A DNA stretch of 64,000 bases. Source: Linum tenue. Taxonomy: Eukaryota > Streptophyta > Magnoliopsida > Malpighiales > Linaceae. Made by a program: the position numbers and the translations under genes. Shown piece after piece: positions 21,600 to 33,043 of the stretch. Under the pieces are notes generated by a model. It did no database searches. It saw only the letters and a program-made list of their open reading frames with translations, and was not told the origin of the DNA. Every line of letters begins with the position of its first letter. The stretch's first letter is position 1. The stretch covers positions 28,909,811 through 28,973,810 of the forward strand of contig CAMGYJ010000003.1 in assembly GCA_946122785.1 (NCBI GenBank). The letters run 5' to 3'.

Positions 21600-22240
21600 T
21601 AATACCTTGTTGTTTTAACCTACTCTCCTCTTGGACCAATTTACTCGCCAATTATTTACCGTCCACTTTTCCTTAATGGCATTGTAATGAATTTGAAAAG
21701 GTCCACATTGAGGAGGTAATGAATTTAGAATGAATTGAACGAGAAAGGAATCATACAACTTCATTTCTAAATTCCTTGGCCTTGCAGCAAGATTCGTCAT
21801 CTCAATACAATGATCATGCATCGAGCGTGCACCATCAAATTTCATAGTTGTAAGATCTGCCATAAGTTTCCTTGCAAGGGATTTGTCTGCAGTCTTAAAT
21901 CGTTCTTCCATTGCTTTTAAATATTCTTTTCCAGTTGTTGGAAAGGGTAGGGAGGTTTTGATGTTTCTAGAAATTGTCATACGTAAAAACATAATGCTCA
22001 ATCTATCAGACTTCTCCCAAGCCTTGAAGATAGTCTTTTCATTATCAGTACTTGTATTGGTAATAGAATGTGACTTGTCTAGGGTAAGAGCCATATCCAA
22101 ATCAAGTACTCCCAAGGTAAATCCAGCATTCTCTTTCCATTATGAGAAGTTGGTTCCAATGAGAAGTGGGACAGATGAGATAGACGATGACAAATGCTTT
22201 GAAAACATTGGATGGCGATCTTTTTATTTCCATTAAAAGA
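21600..22240 (-). pseudogene. Ty1/copia gag fragment
   Basis: The frame 21615-22115 encodes a copia-type Gag capsid segment (gag-polypeptide UBN2/DUF4219 class) with motifs such as AWEKSDRLS, DLTTMKFDG and LNSLPPQ. The upstream part, WKENA-like sequence leading to LGVLDLDMAL, is in another frame (22102-22220), so there is a frameshift near 22105. No zinc knuckle, pol or LTRs adjoin, so it is an isolated relic. Confidence 0.8.
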
Positions 22241-22269
22241 TGCTTAAATTGATTGAGAATGCTTGCATC

Positions 22270-23610
22270 GTTTCCTGTGGGGTGTGGATGGAGATAGAAG
22301 GAAGATGGCTCTTGTTGCTTGGTCACAGGTAGCATTGTTGAAGCAGGAGGGGGGGGGGGGGCCTTGGCATTAGGGATTTCAAAAACTGGAACAAAGCATG
22401 TGTGATTCCTCATCTGTGGAACTTAGTGCTTGTTTGGAAGTTGGGATTTCACATTATGTATTTAGCTAATACATGTAATCAGAAGAATTCATTGTTTTTT
22501 TGGCTTAAAATGAAACAGAATGCTTGTATTTGATCAACAAATGGGCCCACAAGAATCATTCATTATGATGATTGTCAATCTAAACTTTTAGTAGAGATTG
22601 TTTTTGAGGGATTGTTGTCTTACTTTTTGTTCCTTATTCTTTGAGGGACCACCAAAATCATTCAATCTCCAAACAATGTATTTTTCAAATTCATACATTG
22701 AAACAATGCATCTAATTATAATACATACATTGATTAAATACATCAATTTAGAGAATCCTAACTTCCAAACAATCCTAGTACTTTCTGAGGCAAACTCCTT
22801 GTGGGTAGCCTGGATAAATAAATATAGGTTCAAAGAGAGGGAGCATCTAGTCCATTCCTGTTAGTTCTGTGAGTAGTAGCACAACAACACATTACAGGTA
22901 CAGGGGAGACATTGGCTTGGGATGGGATGGAAGCCAAATACTCAGTTAAGAGAGTATGAGAGTCTATTAGGGTTCCTTTATCAGATGTATCATGGGCAAA
23001 AGTTGTCTGGAGCAAGCCTGTTTATCCAAAGCACTGTGTGTTGCTATGGTTAATCATATTGGGGAGGATTAAAACAAGAGACAAGTTGATTGGTTAGGGG
23101 ATTAGATGTGATGGAAGTTGTGTGTTGTGTAAGGGGGTTTGGAGAGTCGAGACCACTTGTTTAGTGTTTGCTCGTTTGGTATTGCAGTGATGAAGCAGGT
23201 GCTATGTGGTATTTGTGTCTTCCCTCAATTTGCACATTGGAGGATGCAGTTAGAATGGGCTGAACGAGTCTGGACACAACCTAATGATAGAGCAGCTGCT
23301 GGGCGAGTCCTGTGGTTCCTTGGCATCAACTCGATCTGGAAGGAGTGGTGTGCGAGAATATATGGAAGTAAGCTGGCAAATTCTCCCCAACAGGTTGCGC
23401 AGAAGATTATGCAGGAGTTCTTTATATTTGCAAGTGGCCATGTTCCTTATCAGATGAGAGTACTTTGAGTTTTAAACAGATGAGAGTTTTCATTTTTTTT
23501 ATGATGATTAGTCTGCATAGTATAAGTATGTAAACAGACTGGTTCCTTTTTGAGAGGGAAGTTGCGAGTTGCACTTCCACGGGCTTCAATTCAATTTTTG
23601 ATTAACTATA
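22270..23610 (+). pseudogene. 3' fragment of a LINE ORF2, split by a MITE
   Basis: Plus-strand translation of 22300-22425 gives WSQ-LLK followed by GGLGIRDFKNWNKA, the region after the RT domain of plant LINEs. The match resumes at 22790 (SLWVAWINKYRF) and continues with stops and frameshifts to WAERVW and WKEWCARI in 23139-23468. This is the zinc-binding zf-RVT region near the ORF2 C-terminus. A T/G-rich 3' tail ends in A-rich sequence at about 23605, the likely LINE 3' end. The run of 13 G at 22349-22361 replaces what should be short GGG coding sequence. Confidence 0.75.
22430..22777. mobile_element. MITE inserted in the LINE fragment
   Basis: Inverted ends TTGTTTGGAAGTTGGGATT and AATCCTAACTTCCAAACAA bound about 350 bp of AT-rich non-coding DNA that interrupts the LINE frame. 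Flanks 'cttagtgct' and 'cctagtact' may be a diverged duplication. The superfamily is uncertain (Harbinger-like ends). Confidence 0.65.
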
Positions 23611-24049
23611 AAAAAAATTATAGAGATAATTTATTTATATGAGGCATTTACAATATATGAACAACACATATAAAGTTTGAGAATATATGAGATGAAACTA
23701 CAGTGTAACTGTGGGTTATCATTATATATATATTCTCAATAATATTGCTATAGTCGTATTAATTAGCTCGCAAAAATTTGAGTAATATATCAACTTTATA
23801 CAAAAACGCGAGAAATATGTAGATTTTCTTCATTTTCATTATAGATTACTCCTTCATTATTGCTAAACTAAAATTTATATAAATCACAATACATGTATGT
23901 AATGTACTTACAAAATCATGAAATGTATGTTAAAGAATAAAGACGCGTGGATTAACAAAACTTGTCAATAACACTTGAGCTTTGGAAAGATGTTTCTCCT
24001 AAATTGTATATATCTTACTTAAAGAATTGTCATGTTCTTAATAACCTAA
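23610..24049. other. AT-rich intergenic, nothing recognised
   Basis: No reading frame, RNA gene or repeat boundary that I can support. Confidence 0.4.
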
Positions 24050-24528
24050 GCTCTGATACCACATGTAAACCTAAATTTACATGAAACCCTAAGATCGATA
24101 GAACAATGTGATAATCACATGAAATAGGAAAGGGTTAGAAGAATACCACCTTCCATGTTGATTGAGAGAGAGCTTATGAAGAAGTGGCAACGTTGGATTT
24201 TGGGATTCTCTCTCCTAGCCTATAAGTCACCTAATATATGTGTTTCTTATGATATGCAGTTGTGATGGTCCAAAGCATACAATTTATAGGTGGAGAAAGG
24301 ATCAAAATTCCTATTAAGTTTTCTTTACACTTAATCTCAACCATCCATCCATTATGGAAGAGTTACAATAGGAACATAACTCTTTGGAGTTATTAATCTT
24401 TGATAACTCCTTATTCTTAAAGCCAATTGAACCAAATGCAACACTAATATTCCTTTTATAACTCATGGGTTTCATAATAGATCATATTAAGGATGAGATA
24501 ACTCTCTTGCACTAAAATTTATCTTACA
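24050..24528 (-). mobile_element. LTR (minus orientation) plus tRNA-Met primer site, probably copia remnant
   Basis: The minus strand ends in ...GGTTTACA, then a 2-bp spacer and TGGTATCAGAGC (24050-24061), the tRNA-iMet primer site. The LTR would be 24064-24528 (465 bp), starting TGTAAACC and ending ATCTTACA on the plus strand, with proper TG...CA ends. No internal coding region follows on the left, so only the 5' LTR and primer site remain. Confidence 0.65.
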
Positions 24529-26110
24529 GTCTTACTTAGCATCAACAAAAAGACAGTAGGATGATGGATCATCTTGTCTTAGACCCTTGTTTGGAGTTAA
24601 AAGATAAAGAACTAAAACTGCAAATAAGCAAAGACAGTAAATTGAGGGGGTTTCAGAATGAGAAAGCTTCACCCGGGTATTGCTCCCCCTAGCCTTGTAT
24701 CAAGATAGACCGAAAGGATGCTATTGTCGAAAGGTGTGCTCATACACCGTGAGGAGGTTGCAACTAGTGGAGAAAGCCCACTCTCTTAGACGATTAATCA
24801 AGGAGTATCAAATTAAGCTAGGAAACTAGCTCTCTTGACTAATCAACTAAGGGTTGCTAAGATCAATCCCTCGGAAACTAATCCGGACAGTGAAATAACA
24901 ACCAATAATGGTAGGTTTGTGGCACTAAATCGATGTTTGAGACTTACCCTCCATTTCCCTATGTGGGTGAACCAAGTGGTCAAGAAATCTAGCTTCTTAA
25001 AGCCCAAAAAGGTGTTTTCCTCCACCTAGGTCAATTTGACCTAATTATGAGATATGAAGAACGATACTCAAGAATTTTGAAAATTACCTAAAACATTGTA
25101 TTTAACACAAGCTCACACACATAGTATTCAATCCATACAACCTACACAACTCTAGGCTAGGGTTCACAATACCCAAGTGAGAAGGAGAACTACTCCATAG
25201 CTAGCCTAGAGATTACAATTAAGAGGAGAGAAAGAACCATGGTGTGATGTTTGTCTTCCTTCCTTGTAGCCGAAATCACCCTTGAGATATGAAAATCTTC
25301 ACTCCTCTAGCTACGAGCAAACCCTAAACCTCTTTTTCTTCCTTCGTTCATCATTTTCTCTCTTAAATTTTTGAAGAAGAAGACCACTCTCTCACTTGGA
25401 TTTTTTCTCTTGTTTCAGCTTTCTTCACCTTTTATACTCCATTCGGGCAGATGTCCTGGGCGTGATCTTGGAAGCCTGCCCGTGATCTCGGGAAAAAACG
25501 CACCATTCCACTTAGCATCTTCATGACGGGGGCAGAATTGTCATGGTCTGCTGACCGTGACTACTAGCTTGTCCGCGAAGTATGCAAAAGCTCATGAAAG
25601 TCGTCAACCTTCATGGTCGAGGCTGAATCTTCACGGTCTTTCGCCGTGATAATCTCTCCTTGATCGTGATCTTTGTCTTTCTGTCCATTTCGATTCGCTT
25701 TCGCCATCTTTCATTCGACTTTCGCTCTCGAGGCCAATTCCACATGCTAAAACATATTATAAAATCGAACCTCAGGCGATGTAAACATCTCAAACGTCAC
25801 AAGAATATGAGGTGATGACATGTGTAATTGGACCCGAATCACCCGCATTTGAAATTGGCGGGTTGGGTTTGAGTTTTATCGGAATCCAACCCACTTTCCA
25901 CCCTACTCGCACAAAAAAAAAACGACATCATTTTGTATCTAGCATGAACAATACAGATAATTTATGGATGTTATTGGTGACAACCTAATAATATGAATAA
26001 ATTATATAGATCTTATTAGTCTTTACTGATATATATTTATTGAAAAAAATTCTATATAGATGCTGAGAGAAATAATTTATAGTTATGTTCGTGAAACATG
26101 GATATAACAT
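24529..26110. other. Intergenic with LTR-like non-coding sequence, no gene
   Basis: The 24600-25040 stretch has the look of an LTR or leader, but I find no second copy in the window and no boundaries. 25430-25800 has repeated 'cgtgatct' phrases. No convincing coding sequence. Confidence 0.35.
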
Positions 26111-26121
26111 AGTAACATGCA

Positions 26122-26683
26122 TAGGGGTGTTCAAATGGTTACCATGGTAATAACCAAACCAAATAAGTCTAAATTCTATTAACCATGGTATACAATATCA
26201 TAACCAAACCGTCCAAACTAATACAACAACCAAATTAACCAAACTAAAGTTTATTCGGTTTGGTTAATTGGTTAACCAAAATAACCTATATAACACCACA
26301 TTATCATTAAGTGAGAAAATTTTTTAGTTAGTGCATCAATTCGCAATTTATATAATGAACAAAACATAACAATCCACATAATTGTAGTTAACCTTAACGT
26401 AAATACATGTAACAAATACAATTATCTTACATTTGACTCTTGAGTGGTTATGCAAATATTAAATATGTGTATACAATATATATTAGATATATGACAAATT
26501 ACTTAACTGGTTAATTTGGTTTGATTGGTTAGGAGTGCCTTAAACCAAACCAAACCACCTAAACCAAACAAGCTAAATTTTTTAACCAAACCAAACCAAT
26601 TATCGAAATTAACCAAACCAAATTATCCAAATACTACTGGTTAAAATGGTTACCACGGTAACCAAACCGTTTGAACACCCGTA
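26122..26683. mobile_element. hAT-type non-autonomous element, 562 bp, with 8-bp TSD
   Basis: Ends TAGGGGTGTTCAAATGG and CCGTTTGAACACCCGTA are inverted repeats, continued inward by 'ggttaccatggtaa' and its counterpart. Both sides carry the exact 8-bp AACATGCA (26114-26121 and 26684-26691). The interior is rich in 'aaccaaacc' and AT and is non-coding. It inserted about 240 bp before the mS34-like start codon. Diverged relatives lie at 36150-36420 and around 40800-41494. Confidence 0.9.
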
Positions 26684-26923
26684 AACATGCATCCGTGGAC
26701 CCGTTAGGTTGCGTTTGAGATTGCTCTTCTAAAACCTAGTGAATACATTGCCGAGCCCGCTGAACTGAATCTAATAAAAGACTAAAGCCCAGTGAGTACA
26801 ACAGCAAAATCAGTTGTATTGATACATTATAGAATAATAATATTTAGCAGACTGTGTTAGAAAACAAGAACAGCCAAACGCTGCGCACTCAAACCTACGA
26901 AAAACCGTCGCGAAGAGCTGGAA

Positions 26924-28594
26924 ATGGCGACTAGGTTGGCCAACAGAGCCTCCTCCTCCAATCAAACCCTAAATTTCCTGCGCTACTCTTTCAAATTGCT
27001 AAGAAACTTCAGCACTTCTTCGAATTCGACTTCTGCTCAAACCCCACCGTCGACTAATACCCCTTCCAAGAAATCGAAGCGACGCAAGAAGAAAAACCTA
27101 TTCGAGGTCGCTCAATTTTTGCCCAATTGGGGTCTCGGTTACCACTTGGCCAAAGCTCATTGGACCAGTGTGTCCTATGAGATCACCAAAATCAATCTAT
27201 ACAAGGTTTCTTTTCTGTTTGTTTCCCCTCTTTCAGTTCCTTTTCATTTGTATTTCTGTAGCATTTTGTATTCTGCGGTCCCTATAATAGATCAAAAGCG
27301 GAGGGGCGGGGAGGAAATCCTGCAGTATTAGGGTTTTGATTGTTGGTTGGTGCTTTGCAGGACGGTAGACACGGCAAGGCATGGGGGATCACTTACAAAG
27401 ACGGTTAGTGTTTGACTGAATGTTCATCCTTTAGCATAGTAATAATTCCTTGGGTCTTCCTTTCTCTACGTGGATGCCATTTTTAATTGAAGTATTGGTG
27501 GGTTTGGTTTCTTGATTTCATTTGATTGTTTGTGTTTGAAATTTGCCCAAGGGCTGGCAAATCGAATGTTGAAAACTCAATCGTGAACTCGAGTCTGTTT
27601 CAAGTTGGTGATCAGCATAACAACATTATTACAGTTCTTTGGATGATTTCTTTTCATCCCTGCTTTCTACTAGGGAGAGTGATTAGTGTGTATGGACTAT
27701 TTCAGACTTTACTCTTTTCAATTTTGAAGTTTTGAGGTCAAAGTGTAGATGCTATTGCTAGTTATACCAAAATAGCTCTCCTTAGAACATACTACATGAG
27801 AGGTGAGAGCACTTGTTAGTCTTCGAAATGGTTTTCATTCCTACTCTTAAATGGTATGAGCACGCTCCAATACGTGTGAATGACAAGCACTATTGAAGTT
27901 GGAATTAGCCAAATCATGTACACCGAGTTTGCATGCTTAGTTTTTGATGAAATCTTTCTTGATTTTTATTGATTAGAACTGAAAATAACTTAATCGTAAC
28001 CCCTGAAATTACTGTCATTGTTGAGCTTGAATAGATGAGAAAGAGTGCCGGATGTGTGAAGTTTCTTAAGCTGTGTCTGACTCTGACATATCCTTGTCAC
28101 TTAAAACACGGTTTTCCTTAGCCTTGAACCACAATTCAATCTGTTTATTATGGTTCTCAATGAGGACAGACAGGATCCTTGTGGATTATGTATGTATTCT
28201 TGTCTACAAATGACCACTTCCTTATCAAGCTCTTATTCCTGTTTGGATGAACCAAGCGTGTTTTGTCAAATGCGGAGAACCAGTAGGTCTATATATTGAG
28301 ATTTCTTGTGTATTTGGCAATACAGCAACATGATTAGCCATGATAAGACCATCTGTTACATAGCTACTCTGAACTGCTACGTTGAGATAACCTTTTCATC
28401 CAATGTTTAACTCACTGGTAATTCATCATACAGGATTACCTGCTGCAGAAGCTCCCAAGAAGATTAGTGGAGTTCATAAGCGTTGCTGGAAATATCTTCC
28501 TGGCTTAAAAAAATCGAATCAAAACTTGGTACACTCCCCAAGTCTGACAACAACGACCGAAACTGCTGCTCATGGTGAAGTTCAAGCTGCCTGA
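26924..28594 (+). CDS. MRPS34: Mitochondrial small ribosomal subunit protein mS34-like
   Basis: Three exons give a 161-residue protein: 26924-27205, 27361-27403 and 28434-28594. Introns are GT-AG with matching phases (0, then 1). Residues 1-45 are Ser/Thr/Arg-rich without acidic residues, a typical mitochondrial targeting peptide, followed by the basic patch KKSKRRKKK. The MRP-S34 core spans about residues 58-125 (FEVAQFLPNWGLG, then SYEITKINLY, DGRHGKAWGITY and HKRCWKY). mS34 is a mitochondria-specific 28S/small-subunit protein, so the product should act in the mitochondrial matrix. The ATG follows a short leader and is the first in frame. The intron between exons 2 and 3 is about 1 kb and contains nothing recognisable. 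Confidence 0.88.
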
Positions 28595-28599
28595 TGGCA

Positions 28600-29090
28600 T
28601 GTTGTCAGCTAAAGCAGCTAGTAGCATGACGGGCATTTGATCAGAGAATTGGGTTTTGGGACTTCGAGTGCAATTAGTATGCAGTCAGGATAAGATCATT
28701 TTGTTGTTTAACTCAGAGCTCTGCTGAAATGAACCTGGTAGAGATCCGAGGGAACATTAGCAGAAAGATCCGGATCTCGTATTCTCCAGGGTTTTTGAAA
28801 CCATACCGGTGATTGTCCCCGGACAAATCAATGAAATGATATGTAGTGTTACATTGGTTCAACTGATAGTATACCGGTGTAATATGTAGTGTTACATTTG
28901 TTCAACTGAAATAAAATTATTTTGATATCTGCAATGCAGCAAGCATCATACACAGAACGCGCGGCTCCTCTGGACTGGCCGTCATTTACAAGATTGTATG
29001 CAAGCCAATGTCGTTGATAACAAACAACAAGAATCTGTCATTTACCAGATGAAGAGAAGGATTAAAAGATCTCTGTTCCTACATAACGCC
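28600..29090. other. 3' flank of the mS34-like gene
   Basis: Probably 3' UTR and intergenic sequence. A 'gtagtgttacattggttcaactga' type phrase occurs twice (about 28842 and 28885). No further gene. Confidence 0.35.
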
Positions 29091-29094
29091 CTGT

Positions 29095-29400
29095 GAATTC
29101 TTGTACAGAACCGCAAGGTTCTTCACCGCCATCGGTAACCTCTCCTGAAAACAACCTCTCAGAAAGCTAATCTGTCCATACCAGCGAAGAAAACAAGTGG
29201 ATTATACATTGACCAAGTCTGCAATTCTGCATGCCACGCTTCCGCCCGCAAATTTTGTCCCTTCAACGTCATAATCATAACAAGTTCTGCAAAACAATGC
29301 AGCCTTAAAAGATCCGCCACCCCGAATCGATCCAGAAAACAAAACGCGAAGAGCAAAGCCTGTATCCGGCCAAAACCCACAACAGCCAACTCATTCCTTT
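29095..29400 (-). pseudogene. Possible decayed coding fragment, unidentified
   Basis: A 76-codon minus frame (29159-29389) and a second frame closer to 29095, joined by an acceptor-like TTTTCAG before GAGAGGTTACCG, give protein-like sequence (PMAVKNLAVLYKN then stop). I cannot place it in a family, no upstream exons are visible, and the two frames do not join cleanly. It lies just upstream of the PAR1-family promoter on the opposite strand. Confidence 0.2.
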
Positions 29401-29565
29401 CGCTTTCTCATCTATCTATGCTCATTGTTCTACGTTGGGTTTGGGGAAATCTGTCTGATATGAGCTTTCATTTTCTACATTTTCTATAGCTGGGAATGGA
29501 GTCGGCCGTTACCCAGATACAGCAGTTTGACTTGTAAACTAAACTGTTTCCTCTCCCAGCCATTG

Positions 29566-29574
29566 CTATATTTA
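29566..29574 (+). promoter_or_regulatory. TATA box of the PAR1-family gene
   Basis: CTATATTTA about 95 bp before the chosen ATG at 29661. Transcription would start near 29600, which makes the earlier in-frame ATG at 29601 unlikely to be used. Confidence 0.5.
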
Positions 29575-29660
29575 CATCCACAACTCCACATTCCCTCTTC
29601 ATGCCTTCTCAATACATTCCTCATTCTTCATCAGCTTTATTTCGTCTCCGACAAACAAAC

Positions 29661-30661
29661 ATGGTTGCTGCTGCCAGCATGTCGTGGAAGACGATGATCG
29701 CTGCTTTCTTCGCTGTTTCTTCCCTTGCGATCCTCAACGGAGCCCTGGGCGATCTGATATGCGAGGAGCTTCCAGTGGAGCTATGCGCCTACTCGATCTC
29801 GGACGCAGGGAAGAGGTGCGTGCTGGAGAACTACGTGGCCAGAAAGGGCACGGTGAATTACCAATGCAAGACATCGGAAGTGGTGGTGGACGCCATGAAG
29901 TCATGGATCGAGACGGAGGCATGCATCAACGACTGCGGCGTCGACAGAAACGCCGTCGGGATCTCTTCTGATTACCTCCTGTCCCCCAGCTTCGTCGCCA
30001 AGCTCTGCTCCCAGCCCTGCTTCACCTACTGCCCAAACATCCTCGATCTCTACTCCAACTTGGCTCAAGCTGAAGGTAAAACAGAAAACACATAGAATAT
30101 TATTTAATTGCCTGCATAACAAGTTCGTTCTGTCAAGTTGTTGGTTGAGGTTCAATCGTGGATCATATACCACACACTAATACGCCACCTCAAACGAAAG
30201 TCACTCACAAGGGCTGGAAGTTACCATGTGCTTGACAAATGGGGACACCGGAAATCGAACACAAGACCTCTCAGTCACAAAAGGCTCTGATACCATGTCA
30301 AGAACCAATTGATCTCAATAACTCGAGTTATTGTGAGACGTTCAATCATGGATCATATACCACACACTAACACCTGCTACATCCTAAACCAGAACCTGAC
30401 AGTATTACTATTTGTTTGGCGTATGGGTTATGTGCAGGGATGAACTTGCATGATATCTGCAGCGGTGGGAACACTGCTCCTCGTCGTCGCTCGATGTACG
30501 ATCTGCCCAAGAGTTCAGGTTGGGTTGCTGCTGCTGTCGATGGAGCTGTTGGGGAAGGAAATGGAGCTCCACTTGGTTCTCCACTGTCTTCTCCTGCTTT
30601 TACTTTTGGGGATGATGGTATCACTACTGCATTTGCTCCTTCTTCTCCTGATACCTACTGA
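29661..30661 (+). CDS. PAR1-family secreted cysteine-rich protein
   Basis: Two exons, 29661-30075 and 30438-30661, give a 212-residue protein. The GT-AG intron splits a Gly codon in phase 1. An N-terminal hydrophobic segment (MIAAFFAVSSLAILNGALG) is a signal peptide. The mature part starts DLICEELPVELCAY, followed by GKRCVLENY and regularly spaced cysteines, the pattern of the photoassimilate-responsive PAR1 family (Pfam PAR1). After the cysteine-rich domain the tail is Gly/Pro/Ser-rich and variable. PAR1 proteins are plant-specific and secreted, and were named for sugar-responsive transcripts; their biochemical role is unknown. Start choice: 29661 gives a good signal peptide, and the in-frame ATG at 29601 would lie at or before the likely transcription start. 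AATAAA occurs near 30799. The intron is largely filled by a SINE-like element. Confidence 0.88.
30150..30373 (-). mobile_element. SINE-like insertion in the PAR1-family intron, flanked by 34-bp repeats
   Basis: The minus strand reads TGGTATCAGAGCC and, about 30 bp later, TGTTCGATTTCC, resembling the A and B boxes of a tRNA-derived Pol III promoter. The block is bounded by two 34-bp direct repeats (30150-30183 and 30340-30373, containing 'ggatcatataccacacacta') with two mismatches. These are longer than ordinary SINE target duplications, so part may be repeat sequence of the element itself. It occupies most of the 362-bp intron. Confidence 0.5.
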
Positions 30662-30699
30662 GGGGGGAAAGGATGTACTGGATTCCACTTCAATATGAT

Positions 30700-31560
30700 T
30701 TCTCCTGTGTATATAGATGTGTCCTTTTGGAACAAAATTTGGGTTTTATACTTCGAATGTTATCTAATTTGAATTAGACATGAAATACTTTGGCCTATTT
30801 AATAAATTTTAGTTATATATAATTTCGTTCAGTTTGTGCTCTTTCACATCATCCTTACATAGTGCGATCATGCCGATTATGTTTTATTTTATAATTTGAA
30901 TGTGCTCACTTTACTTTGTTTTCCCGTTTTTCTTCATCCTTTCAATTTCTCATTCTGTTTGGTTGCTTGAACTCAGACATGTTTCCTCCGATTTGTTTGC
31001 CATGAATAAAGTATTAGGGTAAACATGTCTCTATTCTTGTATTTTTTGAAAAGCACATGAATTTTTTATAGCAATTATCGTATGTATACTTGTATAGAGT
31101 AGAAAAAGTTGCATACAATCAAACCCATCAATTGATGGACTAAGAAAATATAAAGCATGTCCACAACTCCTCTTCCCCCCCACTCACACAAGCTAAACTG
31201 GCCTGATCCAGAATGCGAGATCCTTAATTTACTTACACGAGTCACTCACCTCTATCTTGGCAAACTCCATCTCTTTAGTTGTTGCTCCTATTGCTGCTTG
31301 AGCTCAGACTCGTGTTCATCGGCTTCAAGAGCCTAATCGTCGGGGTTGTCTCAATGGGCGACCTAAACCGCTAGCGTGCCAATGACTCTGCCCCATAAAC
31401 TAATTAAAAATGTTCGAATTTTAATTTTCTTAGAGTCCACCTAAGCGTTGATTTGGCGCTAACAGGAATTTCAGTACGAAACTAACGAAGATTACACAAA
31501 TGATATATAAAAATTACTTAATATAAATTGCGCACTCCCTAAAGGTTGGTATTTCTAGTA
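30700..31560. other. 3' flank and intergenic DNA, no gene
   Basis: PAR1-family 3' UTR to about 30820, then AT-rich sequence without supported features. Confidence 0.4.
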
Positions 31561-31579
31561 GTATACTAGTATTAGCTTT

Positions 31580-31843
31580 TTGAAATATGACACAAATTCG
31601 TTGGGCGGGATATGTGAGATCTGTGGTGCTGCAGCAGCTAACGTTGCTGGGAAGCTGACAAACATGGCGTTCAATGCAAATGCTGCTACATCGGCACCAT
31701 CAGCAGCTCCGATGATTCTTGTGGAAGCCAGGCCAGCGTGGCATAGCCGCCGCATTATGAACTTCCTGCTTGGTTGCATGGTTCTCGCCTTTGTTGTTTC
31801 CTGGCTCTTCCACATCCCAAAACTGAAGGGAATGGGTAGCTAA
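31580..31843 (+). pseudogene. Orphan C-terminal exon resembling plant RINGv-type membrane proteins
   Basis: An 87-codon frame with CEICGAAAANV near its start, a Ser/Ala linker, and a C-terminal SRRIMNFLLGCMVLAFVVSWLFH that looks like a single transmembrane helix. This resembles the last exon of plant RINGv (RING-CH) zinc-finger proteins. An acceptor-like TTAG lies just upstream, but no RING exon is visible in the kilobase before it. It is probably an isolated exon. The alternative is a small free-standing membrane protein starting at Met 31580. The family assignment is from memory of sequence style, so confidence is low. Confidence 0.35.
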
Positions 31844-32254
31844 GCTACGCAAAATCTGTAAATTATTGGCGTGTATTATGTAAAAAGCTTGAGTATATCT
31901 TGTATTGATTGTTTGTATAATAGTTTCAAGCTTAGTATGTATGACTCCCAAGCACTTGTTTTTTTGTATGTTCCGATTCAAATTTTTCTCCATTAGAAAT
32001 GAAAATTGAAGTGTATAGCTTACTGGTTTGTGTCCAAAATTTGGTTTCTTCTCATGCCAAAAGCTGGAGGAAGGATTCTGATCCTTTTGGAATCTACATC
32101 TGTTAATGATTTACCATAGAAGACTTTTTTTTGTGGTAGAAACATAGAAAGACTCTGAAGCAGAGCAAAACCACTTTCATCATATCGATTCAGAACATCA
32201 AGCAATCTGTAACATTATACAATCGAACATGATATGTTTGACGATGGCCATATT

Positions 32255-33043
32255 TCAATCTGAATCGCTCTTTGTTTCCATTTTTGTGGGATTGTCCATT
32301 CTGAAGTCAGCAACAGCCTTGTCCAGAGCGCCCCTCACATGCTGGCACATTAGCATCAAATTCTGGCATCCATCCTTCAGTACTTCCCTTGCTGGGTCAC
32401 CTGCATAATTCCCATTTCAAGACATTGTCACTCATAATGAAACACACGTTAATAGTGGCAAGGCCATCAATCTTGCTACGGATTATTCTCTTGGAACAGA
32501 CAAGTCTCTAACTGTACTTAACTAGGGAAGCTACATCATTCATGAGGTTCAATCACAACAGTTATTTAACTCATCCAGGTCCCATACAGGCCTTTGTAAC
32601 ACCAACAACCAAGCAAAAGCGTATCCATGACAAAAGAACAATTCGAGCTAACAAAACCGGAACAGAACACCAGACCCATTTGTAGCAAAGTGCTAAACAA
32701 GTTCTTGAACCCACAAGATTCTGACTTTGTTGTAATGAAATCAGGATATTGTAGCAAAGGGAATTCCACAGCAGTACCTGTAGTTTGAATTCTAATGTTA
32801 ACTCGAGCATCTGAAGGATGAGGAATGCTGTATCCACAAACAGATACCCTTGGACTGCAACAGTAGCGCATGCGGATGAGCTCATTACAAATATTAGGAG
32901 ACTTTTTCTTTAGAGCAATTGGAAGTAGCTAAGGGAACAGACTCTTGATTCAAGCAGAATCGGACGGAATTTGCAAGTGTGTGGTCTTCGTCGACAAAAG
33001 AGAAGGTTGCTTTGCTTGGATCATTCAAAGAACCGTGCTCCAT
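32255..33043 (-). CDS. RPAC2: RNA polymerases I and III common subunit RPAC2 (AC19)
   Basis: Three minus-strand exons: 33043-32943 (ATG to CLNQ plus two bases), 32854-32778 and 32400-32255. Together they encode 107 residues. All junctions keep frame and introns are GT-AG. The protein reads MEHGSLNDPSKATFSF, then DEDHTLANSVRF, CGYSIPHPSDARVNIRIQT and DPAREVLKDGCQNLMLM. These are hallmark blocks of AC19/RPAC2, the alpha-like (RpoA N-terminal dimerisation) subunit that pairs with AC40 to seed Pol I and Pol III assembly in the nucleus. Length fits a compact plant AC19. A GTACTG donor near 33400 and a TTGTAG acceptor just before the ATG suggest a 5'-UTR intron. Longer single frames spanning exon 2 are intron read-through and are not used. 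Confidence 0.92.

Noticed and set aside
29684..29971. 95-codon plus ORF and opposite-strand frame inside PAR1 exon 1
   Set aside because: Shadow frames of a GC-rich real exon.
32566..32885. Two ~100-codon frames across RPAC2 exon 2
   Set aside because: They read through introns; the spliced model reproduces the conserved AC19 sequence instead.
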